The notes under the pieces: model-generated
Database searches by the model: none
The model's input: the letters and a program-made list of their open reading frames with translations, nothing else
What the model was told of the DNA's origin: nothing
Origin: CAZJHD01 sp964545855
Lineage (GTDB): Bacteria; Planctomycetota; UBA1135; JACQFD01
Assembly (NCBI GenBank): GCA_964545855.1
Contig: CAZJHD010000021.1
Span: 10,615-74,614 of the forward strand
DNA: 64,000 nt
Reading direction: 5' to 3'
Shown here: in pieces, positions 26,026 through 34,284 of the stretch
Position numbering within the stretch: position 1 is the first letter of the stretch
Layout of the letters: every line of letters begins with the position of its first letter
Translations under genes and position numbers: made by a program

Positions 26026-28968
26026 TCAGCCGCCGTTCCAGTCGCCCGTGATGGCGATGCCGCCCGCGGGGCCGAAGCCGAACTGCAGGTCGGCGTGGCC
26101 GTCGTCGAATCCGTTCTTCAGGCGGAAGAGACCCGTGGATCGGCGGTGGAAGCCGGCGGAGTCGCGTGCGTCGGCATTCCAGTCGCCGGCGACGGGAACT
26201 TCGTCGGGCGTCGCGGCGGGGAACAGGAAGGTCGCGTCCGGGGGTCCCGGAGAGAGGTCGTTGCGCAGCATCCACGCGCCGGTCGCGCCGACGTGGACCC
26301 CCACGGAGTCGCGGCCATCGCCGTCCCAGTCACCGACGACGGCGCGCGCGCCGACGGGGCCGAAGACGAAGGCCACGTCGGCCCCTCCGGACGAGTTCGA
26401 ATCTCGCAGCACGAAGTATCCCGTCGCGGAATCGTAGACGCCGATCGAGTCCGTGCCGTCGCCGTCCCAGTCTCCCGCGATGGGTTCGAGGGAGTAGCCC
26501 GGGATCCCGAACTCGAAGGACGTGAGGAGCGAGCCCGGCGCCGCGTCGTCGTACAGGTAGAACTGCGCCGTCGCCGGAACGTAGAAGCCCGGCGCGTCGA
26601 TCCCGTTGCCGTTCCAGTCTCCCGCGATCGGGATGGCCGAAGGGCCGGGCGCCGGAAGCGTGTAGCTCAGGTCGGCCGCGCCTCCGTCGTTCCCGTTGTC
26701 GAAGACCAACCGGTGGTTCGTCGGGTTGAAGACGCCGACGGTGTCGCCGACCGTGCCCCCGCGCGTGCTCCGGTTCCACCACTGCAGCAGGTGCCGCAGC
26801 GCCTTGGGCTCGTTCATCGGCGGCGGCTGGTTCAGCACGACGTCGGTCTTGTTGATCCCGTGGCAGCTCGAGCAGGCGCGGATCTCGCCCGGCGCGAAGG
26901 TGACCCAGTAGCGCTCGCGCACGACGGGCTTCGAGTCGGGGTCGAGGAGCTGCCACGACATCGCGCGGCTCGCGGGAACGAGGGCCGCGAAGCTCCCGTC
27001 GTCGAAGAGGTCGACGGCGCCCTTCGGCGCGCCCGCGACGGGCTCGTTCTCGGCGTCATGCATGGGGACGCCGATCGCCCGGCGTCCCTTGGAGAAGGAC
27101 GTGTTCGAGTAGCCGCGCAGGGCGTCCGCCTGGATGAACTGCGCCCAGGAGAGCTTCGCGGGCGTTGCTCCGGGCATCGCCGTCTGCTTCGTCGTGCCGG
27201 CGATCTTGAGGTTCACCTCCTGCTGGAGGTCGGCGCGCCGCGTCACGTCGCGGCACGAGAGGAGCGCGAGCCGGTGTGCCGTCAGGTACGCACGGAGCCG
27301 CGACACCGCATCGTGGCCGCCGAGCACCGACGCGAGCACCGCTCGCTCCGGATCCGGGAGCGGATCCGCGTGCTTCTCCGGCACCGGTCGGGCGCGCACC
27401 TCCACCGGATCGAGCTCCCAGAGCGGTCCCGAGTAGGTGATCTGCTGGAACGAGAAGTTGTCCCAGTAGGCGATCGTGTCGTGGATCCCGCCGGGGACGA
27501 GCCGCGCACCCGGAACCCAGTGGGCGCCCGACTTCACGAGGGTCGTGAGGTGGAAGTCGTAGAGCGCGTCGAGCTTGCTGCTGCCGGCGAGGGCCTTGTC
27601 CGCGTAGCCGCTCGTCGTGCGCACGGCGATCAGGGCGCCGTCCGAGAGGATGGACGGACTCCGGAAGAGCCCGGGATGATGCGGCGGCATCGGCTGCCCG
27701 TTCGGCAGCTCCTTCTCCGTGATCGGATGCGTGAGCGCCTCGATCACGATGTCCTCGGCGTTCTTCCCCTCGGCGGCGTCGAAGGCGACGATCTGTCCCG
27801 CCGCGTGCGTCAGGAACTCCGGCGCCGACACGCCGATGAATCGCCCCGGCCGCAACGGGTCCTCCTTCAACTGCAGGAGGAAGCCGCCGATCGTCTTCTT
27901 CGTTCCCGGAAGGACGAAGAAGTCGGGGAGCTGGTAGGTGGCCGCCGACACGAAGTCGAGCAGCTCGTGGCGGCCGACGTGGTTCAGGGTCTCGAGCCCC
28001 GAGCCGTCCTCGTTCATCTGCCACGGGAAGATGACGTTCATCGCGTGCGGCTTCTCCGGGCCGACGGCGGCGGCGCCGAACGGCTCGGGGAACTGCTCGA
28101 CGTTCTTCGCGAGCTTCGTCGCGCTCGACTCCGAGGCGTAGTTGTAGGCCCCGAAGGGACCCATGCCGTCGAGGTTCAGCGGATCGCGCTGAAGATGGTC
28201 CCAGCGGCTGAAGATCACGCGGCCGTCGGAAGCGATGAAGGGCGAGAAGTCGCCCGAGACGGAGTGATCGAGGAGGCGGAGGTCGCTTCCATCACGTTCC
28301 ATCGACCAGATGCCCGTGTTCGACGCCGTCGACTCGTACTCGTCGAGCTGCGGGAAGAGGAGCATGTTCCCGTTCCGCGGGAGGTCCGTCGTGAAGAGGA
28401 TCCGGTCGTCGGTTCCGTAGATCGGCGACACGTTGTTCGACGTGGCCGGCTGCGGGAGCTTCACGATGGAGACGGGCGTCGTCGGGTCGAGGCCGCTCAC
28501 CTCGTAGATCTGCCAGTGGACCGGCGTGAGGACGTTCTGCACGGAGCCTCCCACCACCATGGAGAAGAGCGCCTTCTTCCCCGACCAATGCACGCACGGC
28601 TCGCGCACGGCGATCGCGGCCGCGGGGTCGAGCCCGAAGCCGGCCTCCTCCGTCAGATTGCGGAGCATGCCGTTGCCGTAGCGGATCCAGAGGTCGCCGC
28701 CGCGGGGCGTCGCGTAGGTGGCGCCGACGTGGTTCCCGAAGACCGCGTTCACCGTGGCGAAGTCCTTCGGGAACGGTGGTTGCGTGACGAAGAGGATCGT
28801 CGGCGCCGTCGGAGCGACGGAGACCGCGGGAGCCTGCTGCACGCCGGCGGGAGCCGTGGTCGAGTCGGCGTTCTGGCGCGGTGCGGCGAGGAGCCCCGGT
28901 GCCGACGCAACGAGGAAAACGATCGCGAGGGAAGCGGCGGCTTGGCAGCGCGTGCGGAGGAAAATCAT
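26026..28968 (-). CDS. Secreted HzsA-related (hydrazine synthase alpha-like) haem protein with FG-GAP-like repeats
   Basis: 980 residues from the ATG at 28968, with signal peptide 1-30 (AAASLAIVFLVASAPGLLAA). Residues ~55-640 follow the HzsA-related pattern common in Planctomycetota: PTILFVTQPPFPKDF, PRGGDLWIRYGNGMLRNLTEEAGFG, HWSGKKALFSMVVGG, NNVSPIYGTDDRILFTTDLPRNG, PQLDEYEST and GRVIFSRWDHLQRD. A c-type haem site CSSCH is at residues 699-703 (CSSCHG). Residues ~755-980 contain five repeats of the type IAGDWNGNGIDAPGFY/GDWDGDGTDSIGVYD, an extra calcium-binding-like beta repeat. Most such proteins are not hydrazine synthases; the chemistry is unknown. Periplasmic or surface located. Alone, preceded by a 581-base gap. 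Confidence 0.85.
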   Translation of the reverse strand: MIFLRTRCQAAASLAIVFLVASAPGLLAAPRQNADSTTAPAGVQQAPAVSVAPTAPTILFVTQPPFPKDFATVNAVFGNHVGATYATPRGGDLWIRYGNGMLRNLTEEAGFGLDPAAAIAVREPCVHWSGKKALFSMVVGGSVQNVLTPVHWQIYEVSGLDPTTPVSIVKLPQPATSNNVSPIYGTDDRILFTTDLPRNGNMLLFPQLDEYESTASNTGIWSMERDGSDLRLLDHSVSGDFSPFIASDGRVIFSRWDHLQRDPLNLDGMGPFGAYNYASESSATKLAKNVEQFPEPFGAAAVGPEKPHAMNVIFPWQMNEDGSGLETLNHVGRHELLDFVSAATYQLPDFFVLPGTKKTIGGFLLQLKEDPLRPGRFIGVSAPEFLTHAAGQIVAFDAAEGKNAEDIVIEALTHPITEKELPNGQPMPPHHPGLFRSPSILSDGALIAVRTTSGYADKALAGSSKLDALYDFHLTTLVKSGAHWVPGARLVPGGIHDTIAYWDNFSFQQITYSGPLWELDPVEVRARPVPEKHADPLPDPERAVLASVLGGHDAVSRLRAYLTAHRLALLSCRDVTRRADLQQEVNLKIAGTTKQTAMPGATPAKLSWAQFIQADALRGYSNTSFSKGRRAIGVPMHDAENEPVAGAPKGAVDLFDDGSFAALVPASRAMSWQLLDPDSKPVVRERYWVTFAPGEIRACSSCHGINKTDVVLNQPPPMNEPKALRHLLQWWNRSTRGGTVGDTVGVFNPTNHRLVFDNGNDGGAADLSYTLPAPGPSAIPIAGDWNGNGIDAPGFYVPATAQFYLYDDAAPGSLLTSFEFGIPGYSLEPIAGDWDGDGTDSIGVYDSATGYFVLRDSNSSGGADVAFVFGPVGARAVVGDWDGDGRDSVGVHVGATGAWMLRNDLSPGPPDATFLFPAATPDEVPVAGDWNADARDSAGFHRRSTGLFRLKNGFDDGHADLQFGFGPAGGIAITGDWNGG

Positions 28969-29549
28969 GAACCTCGTCGCTGCGGAACAGCGTCCAGAGA
29001 TGGGAGACCTGGGGTGGGAGCTCGCAGGCGACGCGTGCGGAGCACGCGGGAGTCGTCGCCGGTCGAGCTTCGAGGGACTCTGGCGCTCGTTCGTTCCGTT
29101 CTCCACGGCATGTCCGAAAGACGTGCACGGGGGCGGAGGGGGAACTGCCAGCGTGCGCACGGCGCGTGCGCGATCGATCCCTCTCGACGGGATCCGTCCC
29201 GAATCCGAACGCCCATTCGTCGATCGTGCGCTTCCGATCGCAGGGCGCCGTTCACATGGCAGAGCGCCATGGGACGTCAGCGTGCTCGGCGTCTTCGAAG
29301 GGAACTCGGGCACCGCCGAAAGCGGAGCGAGGGCGCGTGCGCGCGGACCTCGGGGAACGCGAGCGCGGCGGACCGCGCGCTCGGAAGCGGGTGCATCGAC
29401 ATGGTGGGTGACGCTCGGAGGTGGTTCCCACGGAGCGCCGCGATGAGGAGCGGCGGTCTCCGAGGGCACGCGGAGAGACCGCTCCATACCACGTCTCCGG
29501 GACTCTCGATACCTCGGTGCGGCCCGGGCGCGCGGGCGCACTCGGACGC
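28969..29549. other. Non-coding gap upstream of the HzsA-like gene
   Basis: 581 bases between the HzsA-like start and the end of the sheath-like gene, both on the minus strand. I see no convincing coding region: open frames here lack codon bias and do not match a family. It probably contains the HzsA-like promoter and a long leader. Nothing else recognised. Confidence 0.5.
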
Positions 29550-30884
29550 TCAGCCGAAGAGAGGCTGGTTCGTGACCGTCTGGAAGACCGGGAAGGCCGC
29601 CGTGCCGCGGTCGCGTGCTCCGGCGAGCGGCATGATCCCGGCGGCCGCGAGCTGCTCGAGGGCGGAGTCGGAGAGGAGCGGATGCGTCGGGCCGAGCGTG
29701 CCCTCGCCCGAGCGGAGCACGTGGAGCGGAAGGCCGTCGAGCTGCGCCGAGCCATCGCCCGAGAGCGACCGCGCGAGGATCCGTGCGAAGGCGAAGACCG
29801 GGCTCCCCCAGAGCAGCGCGCCGGGCGTCTCCTCCTCGTCCTCGCCGATCTCCTCGAAGCCGAACCGCTCGACGCGCGACGTGCGCGCGCCATAGGGGAG
29901 ACGCAGGAGCACGCGTCCCGCGAGGAGCGCCACGGGCGCGCCCGGCGCGGCGGCGCGGAGACGCTGCGCCGCCTCGGTGCTCCGCACGGCCACGGCGACG
30001 GGCGCGCCCGCGAGCGACGCGACGGAGGCGAGGTGGCGCAGCAGCGACGCGTCCTCGTCGCCGCCGTCGAGCTCGCCGGACCAGAGGAGGAGCCGGAAGG
30101 GCCTCGTGCCCCGCGCTCCCTCGCACGCCTCGGCGACGAGCCGCGAGAGCGCGCTCGCGCCGTTCCCCGCGCCGATCTCCCGGAGGATCTCGCCACGCGC
30201 GACGTCGACCGCGCGCACGCGAAACCTCCCCTCGTCGTCGGGCTCGCGCACGAGCTGCTCGAGGGATCGCCAGAGGCTCTCGAGCCGGCGGAACGCGGCG
30301 TTGCGCAGCAGGGCCCGCATGCGCGCCGAGGTCTCGCGGTCGATGGCGCTCCGCCACCGCTCCTGCCGCGCGTAGTCGGTGCGATCGGCGTAGGGCCCGA
30401 CGATCTCCTCCACCATCCGCGCGAACTCGTGGTCGGCGCCGCGGGGAGCCGGCGGCGCCTCCACCGGGCGCGCATCCCCCAGAAGATCGGCGAGCACGTC
30501 GGCGCCGGAGCGCGCGGGCGCGGCGCCCTCGGCCGGAGTCTCCGAGGCGGGCGGGCCTTCGATGGCCTCGGCCGCGACGCCGGCGGCGGCGAGGAGCGTG
30601 CGCATGGCGCGCGGGTCGCCGACGGCGGAACGCGCCTCGAGGAGCGTGCCGATCGACGGCAGGCGCGACGCGATCGCATCGGGATGGAAGTCGTCCATCG
30701 ACGCGAAGCGCAGCGGCGTGCGCCCGTCGAGCCGCACCTCCGGCGCGACGCGCTTCAGGACCGCATCGAGCACGTCGCGGTCGAGACTCAGGATCCGGGG
30801 CGGCGGCGGCGGGTCGGCGCGGTCGCTCCGATCGTCCCGGCCCGAGAGATCGCCGGCGGCGAGGAGGACGAAGGGCTGGCTCAT
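29550..30884 (-). CDS. Orphan TssB/TssC-like contractile sheath fusion protein
   Basis: 444 residues from the ATG at 30884. Residues 50-85 match the TssB (VipA/ImpB) core: RTPLRFASMDDFHPDAIASRLP and a following LLEAR. Residues ~160-444 match TssC (VipB/ImpC): FRRLESLWRSLEQLVRE, then GSPVFAFARILARSL, LDGLPLHVLRSGEG and the terminal block GIMPLAGARDRGTAAFPVFQ. In type VI systems TssB and TssC are separate proteins of about 160 and 490 residues that interlock; here both appear in one shortened chain. No other T6SS or phage-tail gene (TssA, E, F, G, K, M, Hcp, VgrG, ClpV) is present in the window, so it is an orphan or part of a scattered system. Function uncertain. Confidence 0.7.
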   Translation of the reverse strand: MSQPFVLLAAGDLSGRDDRSDRADPPPPPRILSLDRDVLDAVLKRVAPEVRLDGRTPLRFASMDDFHPDAIASRLPSIGTLLEARSAVGDPRAMRTLLAAAGVAAEAIEGPPASETPAEGAAPARSGADVLADLLGDARPVEAPPAPRGADHEFARMVEEIVGPYADRTDYARQERWRSAIDRETSARMRALLRNAAFRRLESLWRSLEQLVREPDDEGRFRVRAVDVARGEILREIGAGNGASALSRLVAEACEGARGTRPFRLLLWSGELDGGDEDASLLRHLASVASLAGAPVAVAVRSTEAAQRLRAAAPGAPVALLAGRVLLRLPYGARTSRVERFGFEEIGEDEEETPGALLWGSPVFAFARILARSLSGDGSAQLDGLPLHVLRSGEGTLGPTHPLLSDSALEQLAAAGIMPLAGARDRGTAAFPVFQTVTNQPLFG

Positions 30885-30969
30885 GGATTCCTCGGCGCTC
30901 CGGAGCGGAGGTCGGAACTCTAACAGGGCCTGGAGGAACTCCTTCGGACGATGCTCCGCACTCCGCGCT

Positions 30970-31076
30970 CGAGACTGGCCTCGAATCATTCACGGGGCCT
31001 CCCGCTCTCCTCGGAGCGCCGCGTTCCGGCGGCCCCGGCTCGCGCTCGGGAGTGCACCAATTCGGGGCCAGTGTCC
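30970..31076 (-). repeat. Inverted-repeat intergenic element, copy A
   Basis: 107 bases with imperfect 17-base terminal inverted repeats (30970-30986 and 31060-31076, 14 of 17 matching). Its two ends are asymmetrical: one arm continues as ATCATTCACG, the other as GTGCAC. Both extensions recur in copy B at 35899-35982, in reverse order, so the copies are in opposite orientation. The interiors are not conserved. It lies between the stop of the protease gene and the start of the sheath-like gene. The ends resemble the TTCGGGG...CAG repeats associated with REP/Y1 (IS200-like) transposases in environmental genomes; no such transposase is in the window. Confidence 0.7.
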
Positions 31077-31083
31077 GAGGCTC

Positions 31084-31920
31084 CTACCGGGGCGCGATGC
31101 GTCCGGCGGCGCGCTCCGCGCGGTCGAGCGCGATCCGCGCGTCGATCCACGCCGGATCGGGGCGGAGCGCGTGTTCCGCGGATCCGATGAGATCGGGCCC
31201 GAAGACGCCGACGATCGAACCGATCGTGATGCCCGCGAGACGCCCGCGCGCGGAGACGACCGGTCCGCCGCTGTCGCCGCGCGAGATCGGCGCGTCGAAG
31301 AAGACGCGATGGGCCGAGGGACGACCCGGCTTCGCGGGGACCGCGCGCGTCGGCTCTTCGCGCAGCCGGCCGCCGACGACACCCAGCTCGGCGAAGCCCC
31401 CCGGGTCGCCGGATCCTGGCGCGACGGTGCCGAGGCCCGCGAGGGCGACGCGCTCGCCCGGGCGCAGCTCCGCCACGTCCTCCCACGCGAAGCTCGGGAT
31501 CGGCCGCTCCACGTCGACATGGAGGATCGCGAGGTCGGTCGTCGGATCGGAGCCGTCGCCGCGCCAGACGATTCGCGCGCGCCGGGTGCCCTCCGGTGGG
31601 AACGTCCCCAGCACGATCACCACGGAGCCGGCCGGCTCGATGGCATGGGCGGCCGTGAGCAGGTACCCGTCGGGGGCGATCGCCGCCGCCGCGGCGACCG
31701 ACAGAGGCGGCTCGCCCGAATGGACCTCGCCGGAGGAGGGATCGGCGACCAGGCGGCCGATCAACCCGACGGTCCGCTCCGCGAGGTGATCCCGGAGCGA
31801 GAGTCCGTCCACGCGCACTCCGGCGAAGGGCGCGAAGGACGCTTCGCGCTCGGCGTGCGTCGGCGGCCCGGCGGCGCAGGCGGTCGCGGCGAGGAGGAGG
31901 ATCGCGCAGAGGGACCGCAT
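31084..31920 (-). CDS. Trypsin-like serine protease, probable lipoprotein
   Basis: 278 residues. Residues 1-15 are a short signal with lipobox-like LAATAC (Cys15), so probably lipid-anchored. The S1 catalytic triad is complete: His92 in LLTAAHAIEP, Asp129 in TTDLAILHVD, Ser217 in RGDSGGPVV. A conserved start of the mature region (PTHAEREASFAPF) and end (ALRPDPAWIDARIALDRA) are shared with the paralogue at 32480-33376. No PDZ domain, unlike DegP/HtrA. It probably acts in the periplasm or outer membrane. Start ATG at 31920; divergent from the DinB gene with 59 bases between. The inverted-repeat element begins 8 bases after its stop. Confidence 0.88.
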   Translation of the reverse strand: MRSLCAILLLAATACAAGPPTHAEREASFAPFAGVRVDGLSLRDHLAERTVGLIGRLVADPSSGEVHSGEPPLSVAAAAAIAPDGYLLTAAHAIEPAGSVVIVLGTFPPEGTRRARIVWRGDGSDPTTDLAILHVDVERPIPSFAWEDVAELRPGERVALAGLGTVAPGSGDPGGFAELGVVGGRLREEPTRAVPAKPGRPSAHRVFFDAPISRGDSGGPVVSARGRLAGITIGSIVGVFGPDLIGSAEHALRPDPAWIDARIALDRAERAAGRIAPR

Positions 31921-31979
31921 GGCGCGCCCTGTCGAGGCCGGCCGAGCGTAGCCTGCGCCGCAACCCGCGAGAATCGTCC

Positions 31980-32504
31980 ATGGACCTCGACCTTCCGACC
32001 GCCACCGCTCTCCTCGGCCGCACGCCGCGCTCCCTCGATGCGCTCCTGCGCGGGCTCCCCGAGGCATGGATCCGCGCCGACGAGGGACCCGACACGTGGA
32101 GTGCCTTCGACGTGGTGGGCCACCTGATCCACGGCGAGCGCACGGACTGGATCCCGCGCCTGCGGATCGTCCTCGAGGAGGGCGAGGCGCGCGCCTTCGA
32201 TCCCTTCGACCGTTTCGCGCAGCTCCGCGAGAACCGCGGCAAGTCGCTCGACGCGCTCCTCGACACCTTCGCCACTCTGCGCGCCGGGAGCCTGCGGGCG
32301 CTCGAGGGCTTCTCCCTCGACGACGTGCTCCTCGCGCGGCGCGGAATGCATCCGGAGCTCGGTGCCGTCACCGCACGGCAGCTCCTCTCGACGTGGGTGG
32401 TGCATGACCTCGGCCACCTGCGGCAGATCGCGCGCGTGCTCGCGAAGCCATGGGGCGGCGCGGTGGGGCCCTGGCGCGCCTACCTCTCGATCCTCGGGGA
32501 CTGA
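31980..32504 (+). CDS. DinB/YfiT-family metalloprotein
   Basis: 174 residues, single DinB_2 domain. The metal-binding histidines are recognisable in FDVVGHLIHGERTDW (residues 43-57) and WVVHDLGHLRQIARV near 139-153, the usual three-His site of this four-helix family, which includes thiol-S-transferases. Length is typical. Substrate unknown. It lies on the opposite strand between the two protease paralogues; its last 25 bases overlap the 3' end of the second protease gene. Confidence 0.88.
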   Translation: MDLDLPTATALLGRTPRSLDALLRGLPEAWIRADEGPDTWSAFDVVGHLIHGERTDWIPRLRIVLEEGEARAFDPFDRFAQLRENRGKSLDALLDTFATLRAGSLRALEGFSLDDVLLARRGMHPELGAVTARQLLSTWVVHDLGHLRQIARVLAKPWGGAVGPWRAYLSILGD

Positions 32505-33376
32505 CCGGCGGCCGTCTCCGCGGTGCGCGCGCCGCGTCCGTGCGCGCGATCGAGCGCGATCCGTTCCTCGACCCAGCGGGGGTCCGGCCGCAGCGCGAGC
32601 GTCCGCGAGTCCGGCGTGAAGCGCAGCAGCGTCGCGCGGAACTCGCCGATCGTGATCCCGGCGAGCCGACCGCGCCTCGAGACGACGGGCCCGCCGCTGT
32701 CGCCGTGGGAGGTGAGCGCCGAGACGTAGATCTGATGCACCGCCGGTCCGCCGCCGTCGGTGGAGGGGCCCGCGGCCGGCGCACCGAGGAGGCGGCCTCC
32801 GAAGACGGCGAGGGAGGTCGTCTCGCGACCGCCGTCGCCGGTGCTCGGAGAGACGACGCCCTGTCCGGCGAGAGCGACGCCCTCGCCCGCACGGAGCCAA
32901 TCGATCTCCTCCCATTCGAAGCACGGAATCGGGCGTCGCACGGCGGCCTTCAGGATCGCGAGGTCGGTGTCGAGGGATGCCGAGTCGCCCCGCCAGACGA
33001 CCCGCGCCCTCGGCTCCTCGAGTGCGCCGGCGAGGTCTCCGCTCAGGTACACGTCCGACCCGACGCCGCGCACGACGTGCGCCGCCGTGAGGAAGTAGCC
33101 GTCGGGAGCGATCGCCGCCGCCGTTCCGACGAAGGTCTCGAGCCGCATCGTGACGGACTCTCCGGACCGCCGGACCTGCCCCACGGTGTAGGAGATCCCC
33201 ACGGTGCGCTCCAGGACGTGGAACCGCAGCGACGTCGCGCCCGCCGAGACGGAGTCGAGCGAGCCGAAGGACGCCTCGCGCTCCGCGCGCGTCGGAGGCG
33301 CCGCCTCGCAGGCCGCCGTTCCGAGGAGGACCGCCGCGAGGAGGACGGCTCGGACGGTCGCGTCGCGCCGGCTCAC
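32480..33376 (-). CDS. Second trypsin-like serine protease, probable lipoprotein
   Basis: 298 residues from a GTG at 33376 that overlaps the MscS stop as GTGA. Lipobox-like LGTAAC with Cys23. Triad complete: His100 in FLTAAHVV, Asp138 in LDTDLAILKA, Ser227 in HGDSGGPVVS. It shares PTRAEREASFGSL after the signal and ALRPDPRWVEERIALDRA at the end with the protease at 31084, showing a duplication. No PDZ domain. Translational coupling to the channel gene suggests joint action in envelope stress, which is inference. Its 3' end overlaps the DinB gene on the other strand by 25 bases. Confidence 0.88.
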   Translation of the reverse strand: MSRRDATVRAVLLAAVLLGTAACEAAPPTRAEREASFGSLDSVSAGATSLRFHVLERTVGISYTVGQVRRSGESVTMRLETFVGTAAAIAPDGYFLTAAHVVRGVGSDVYLSGDLAGALEEPRARVVWRGDSASLDTDLAILKAAVRRPIPCFEWEEIDWLRAGEGVALAGQGVVSPSTGDGGRETTSLAVFGGRLLGAPAAGPSTDGGGPAVHQIYVSALTSHGDSGGPVVSRRGRLAGITIGEFRATLLRFTPDSRTLALRPDPRWVEERIALDRAHGRGARTAETAAGQSPRIER

Positions 33377-34191
33377 GGCTTCGCGAGGTAGCGCCGGAGG
33401 ATCTCCTGCTCGACGCGCCCGGCGAGGCGCGTCTTCGTCGGCACCCGGACGATCAGGTCGATGCGATCGGGGCTCGGCAGCGCGACGGAGATCCGCGGCT
33501 CGACGGCCGGCGCGTCGACGCTCGTGTGGCGCTCCATCTCCGCGAAGTGCGTGCGTGCCTCGCCGATGTAGGGGGCGCAGACCTCGTTCGCGGCGGCGAG
33601 GAGGCGCTCCTCCGCCCCGCGCCAGTCGCCGCTCCGCTCGAGCGGCACGACGAAGGCGTGCAGGATGAAGTTCGCCGTCATCGTCTCGTTCACGACGGCG
33701 TTCGTGAGGAAGAGGGCGTTCGGGATCACGACGCCGCGGCCCGTGCGGCGATGGGTGAGCGTGCCGGGCCCCACCTCCAGGAGCGTCGTCGTGAGCAGGC
33801 GCACGTCGACCACGTCGCCGCGCAGGCTGGCGACGGAGATGCGGTCGCCGATCCGGAAGGTCCCCGACGCGTAGCGGAAGATGCCGCCGGCGAGGCAGAG
33901 GAAGAGCTCGCGGTTCGTGATGAGGATCGCCGCGACGATCGCCGCCGCGGAGAGCGCCACCAGGCGCAGCTCCTCCGCCCAGACCGCCAGCAGGCCGAGC
34001 CCGTAGAGGACGAGGCCCGAGTTCCGCGCCATGACGAGCCATCGGCGGCGCGCCTCCTGCGAGGCCCACTCGGAACGACGGATGGCGTAGCTCGCCAGCG
34101 CGACGATCCCGACCACGAGGAGCAGCAGGAAGCCGCTCACGACGAGGTTGCGCGTGAGGGTTCCCGGTGCGAGGAAGTTCTCGATGGGCAC
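33373..34191 (-). CDS. MscS-family mechanosensitive channel
   Basis: 272 residues, similar to the small MscS of E. coli (286). Three or four helices: ~18-38, 60-75 and 77-95 (LVALSAAAIVAAILITNRELFLCLAGGIFRY), the last giving the pore. The beta domain follows with FRIGDRISVASLRGDVVDVRLLTTTLLEV and the loop VVIPNALFLTNAVVN, both characteristic. The C-terminal alpha/beta domain runs to the end. It relieves turgor on hypo-osmotic shock in the inner membrane. Upstream gene of the coupled protease. Confidence 0.9.
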   Translation of the reverse strand: MPIENFLAPGTLTRNLVVSGFLLLLVVGIVALASYAIRRSEWASQEARRRWLVMARNSGLVLYGLGLLAVWAEELRLVALSAAAIVAAILITNRELFLCLAGGIFRYASGTFRIGDRISVASLRGDVVDVRLLTTTLLEVGPGTLTHRRTGRGVVIPNALFLTNAVVNETMTANFILHAFVVPLERSGDWRGAEERLLAAANEVCAPYIGEARTHFAEMERHTSVDAPAVEPRISVALPSPDRIDLIVRVPTKTRLAGRVEQEILRRYLAKP

Positions 34192-34284
34192 GGAGCGGGT
34201 CGGCTGCGGCGGCGTGGGCGCGTGGAGGCGATGGAGGAGCGATGCGTCGAGGGCGAGTCTACGGACCCGCGCGCCCGCGATGCG

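Noticed and set aside
28718..29446. Long open frame on the plus strand over the HzsA-like start and the gap
   Set aside because: It is antisense to a well-supported gene for its first third, shows no family resemblance and has low-complexity Arg-rich sequence.
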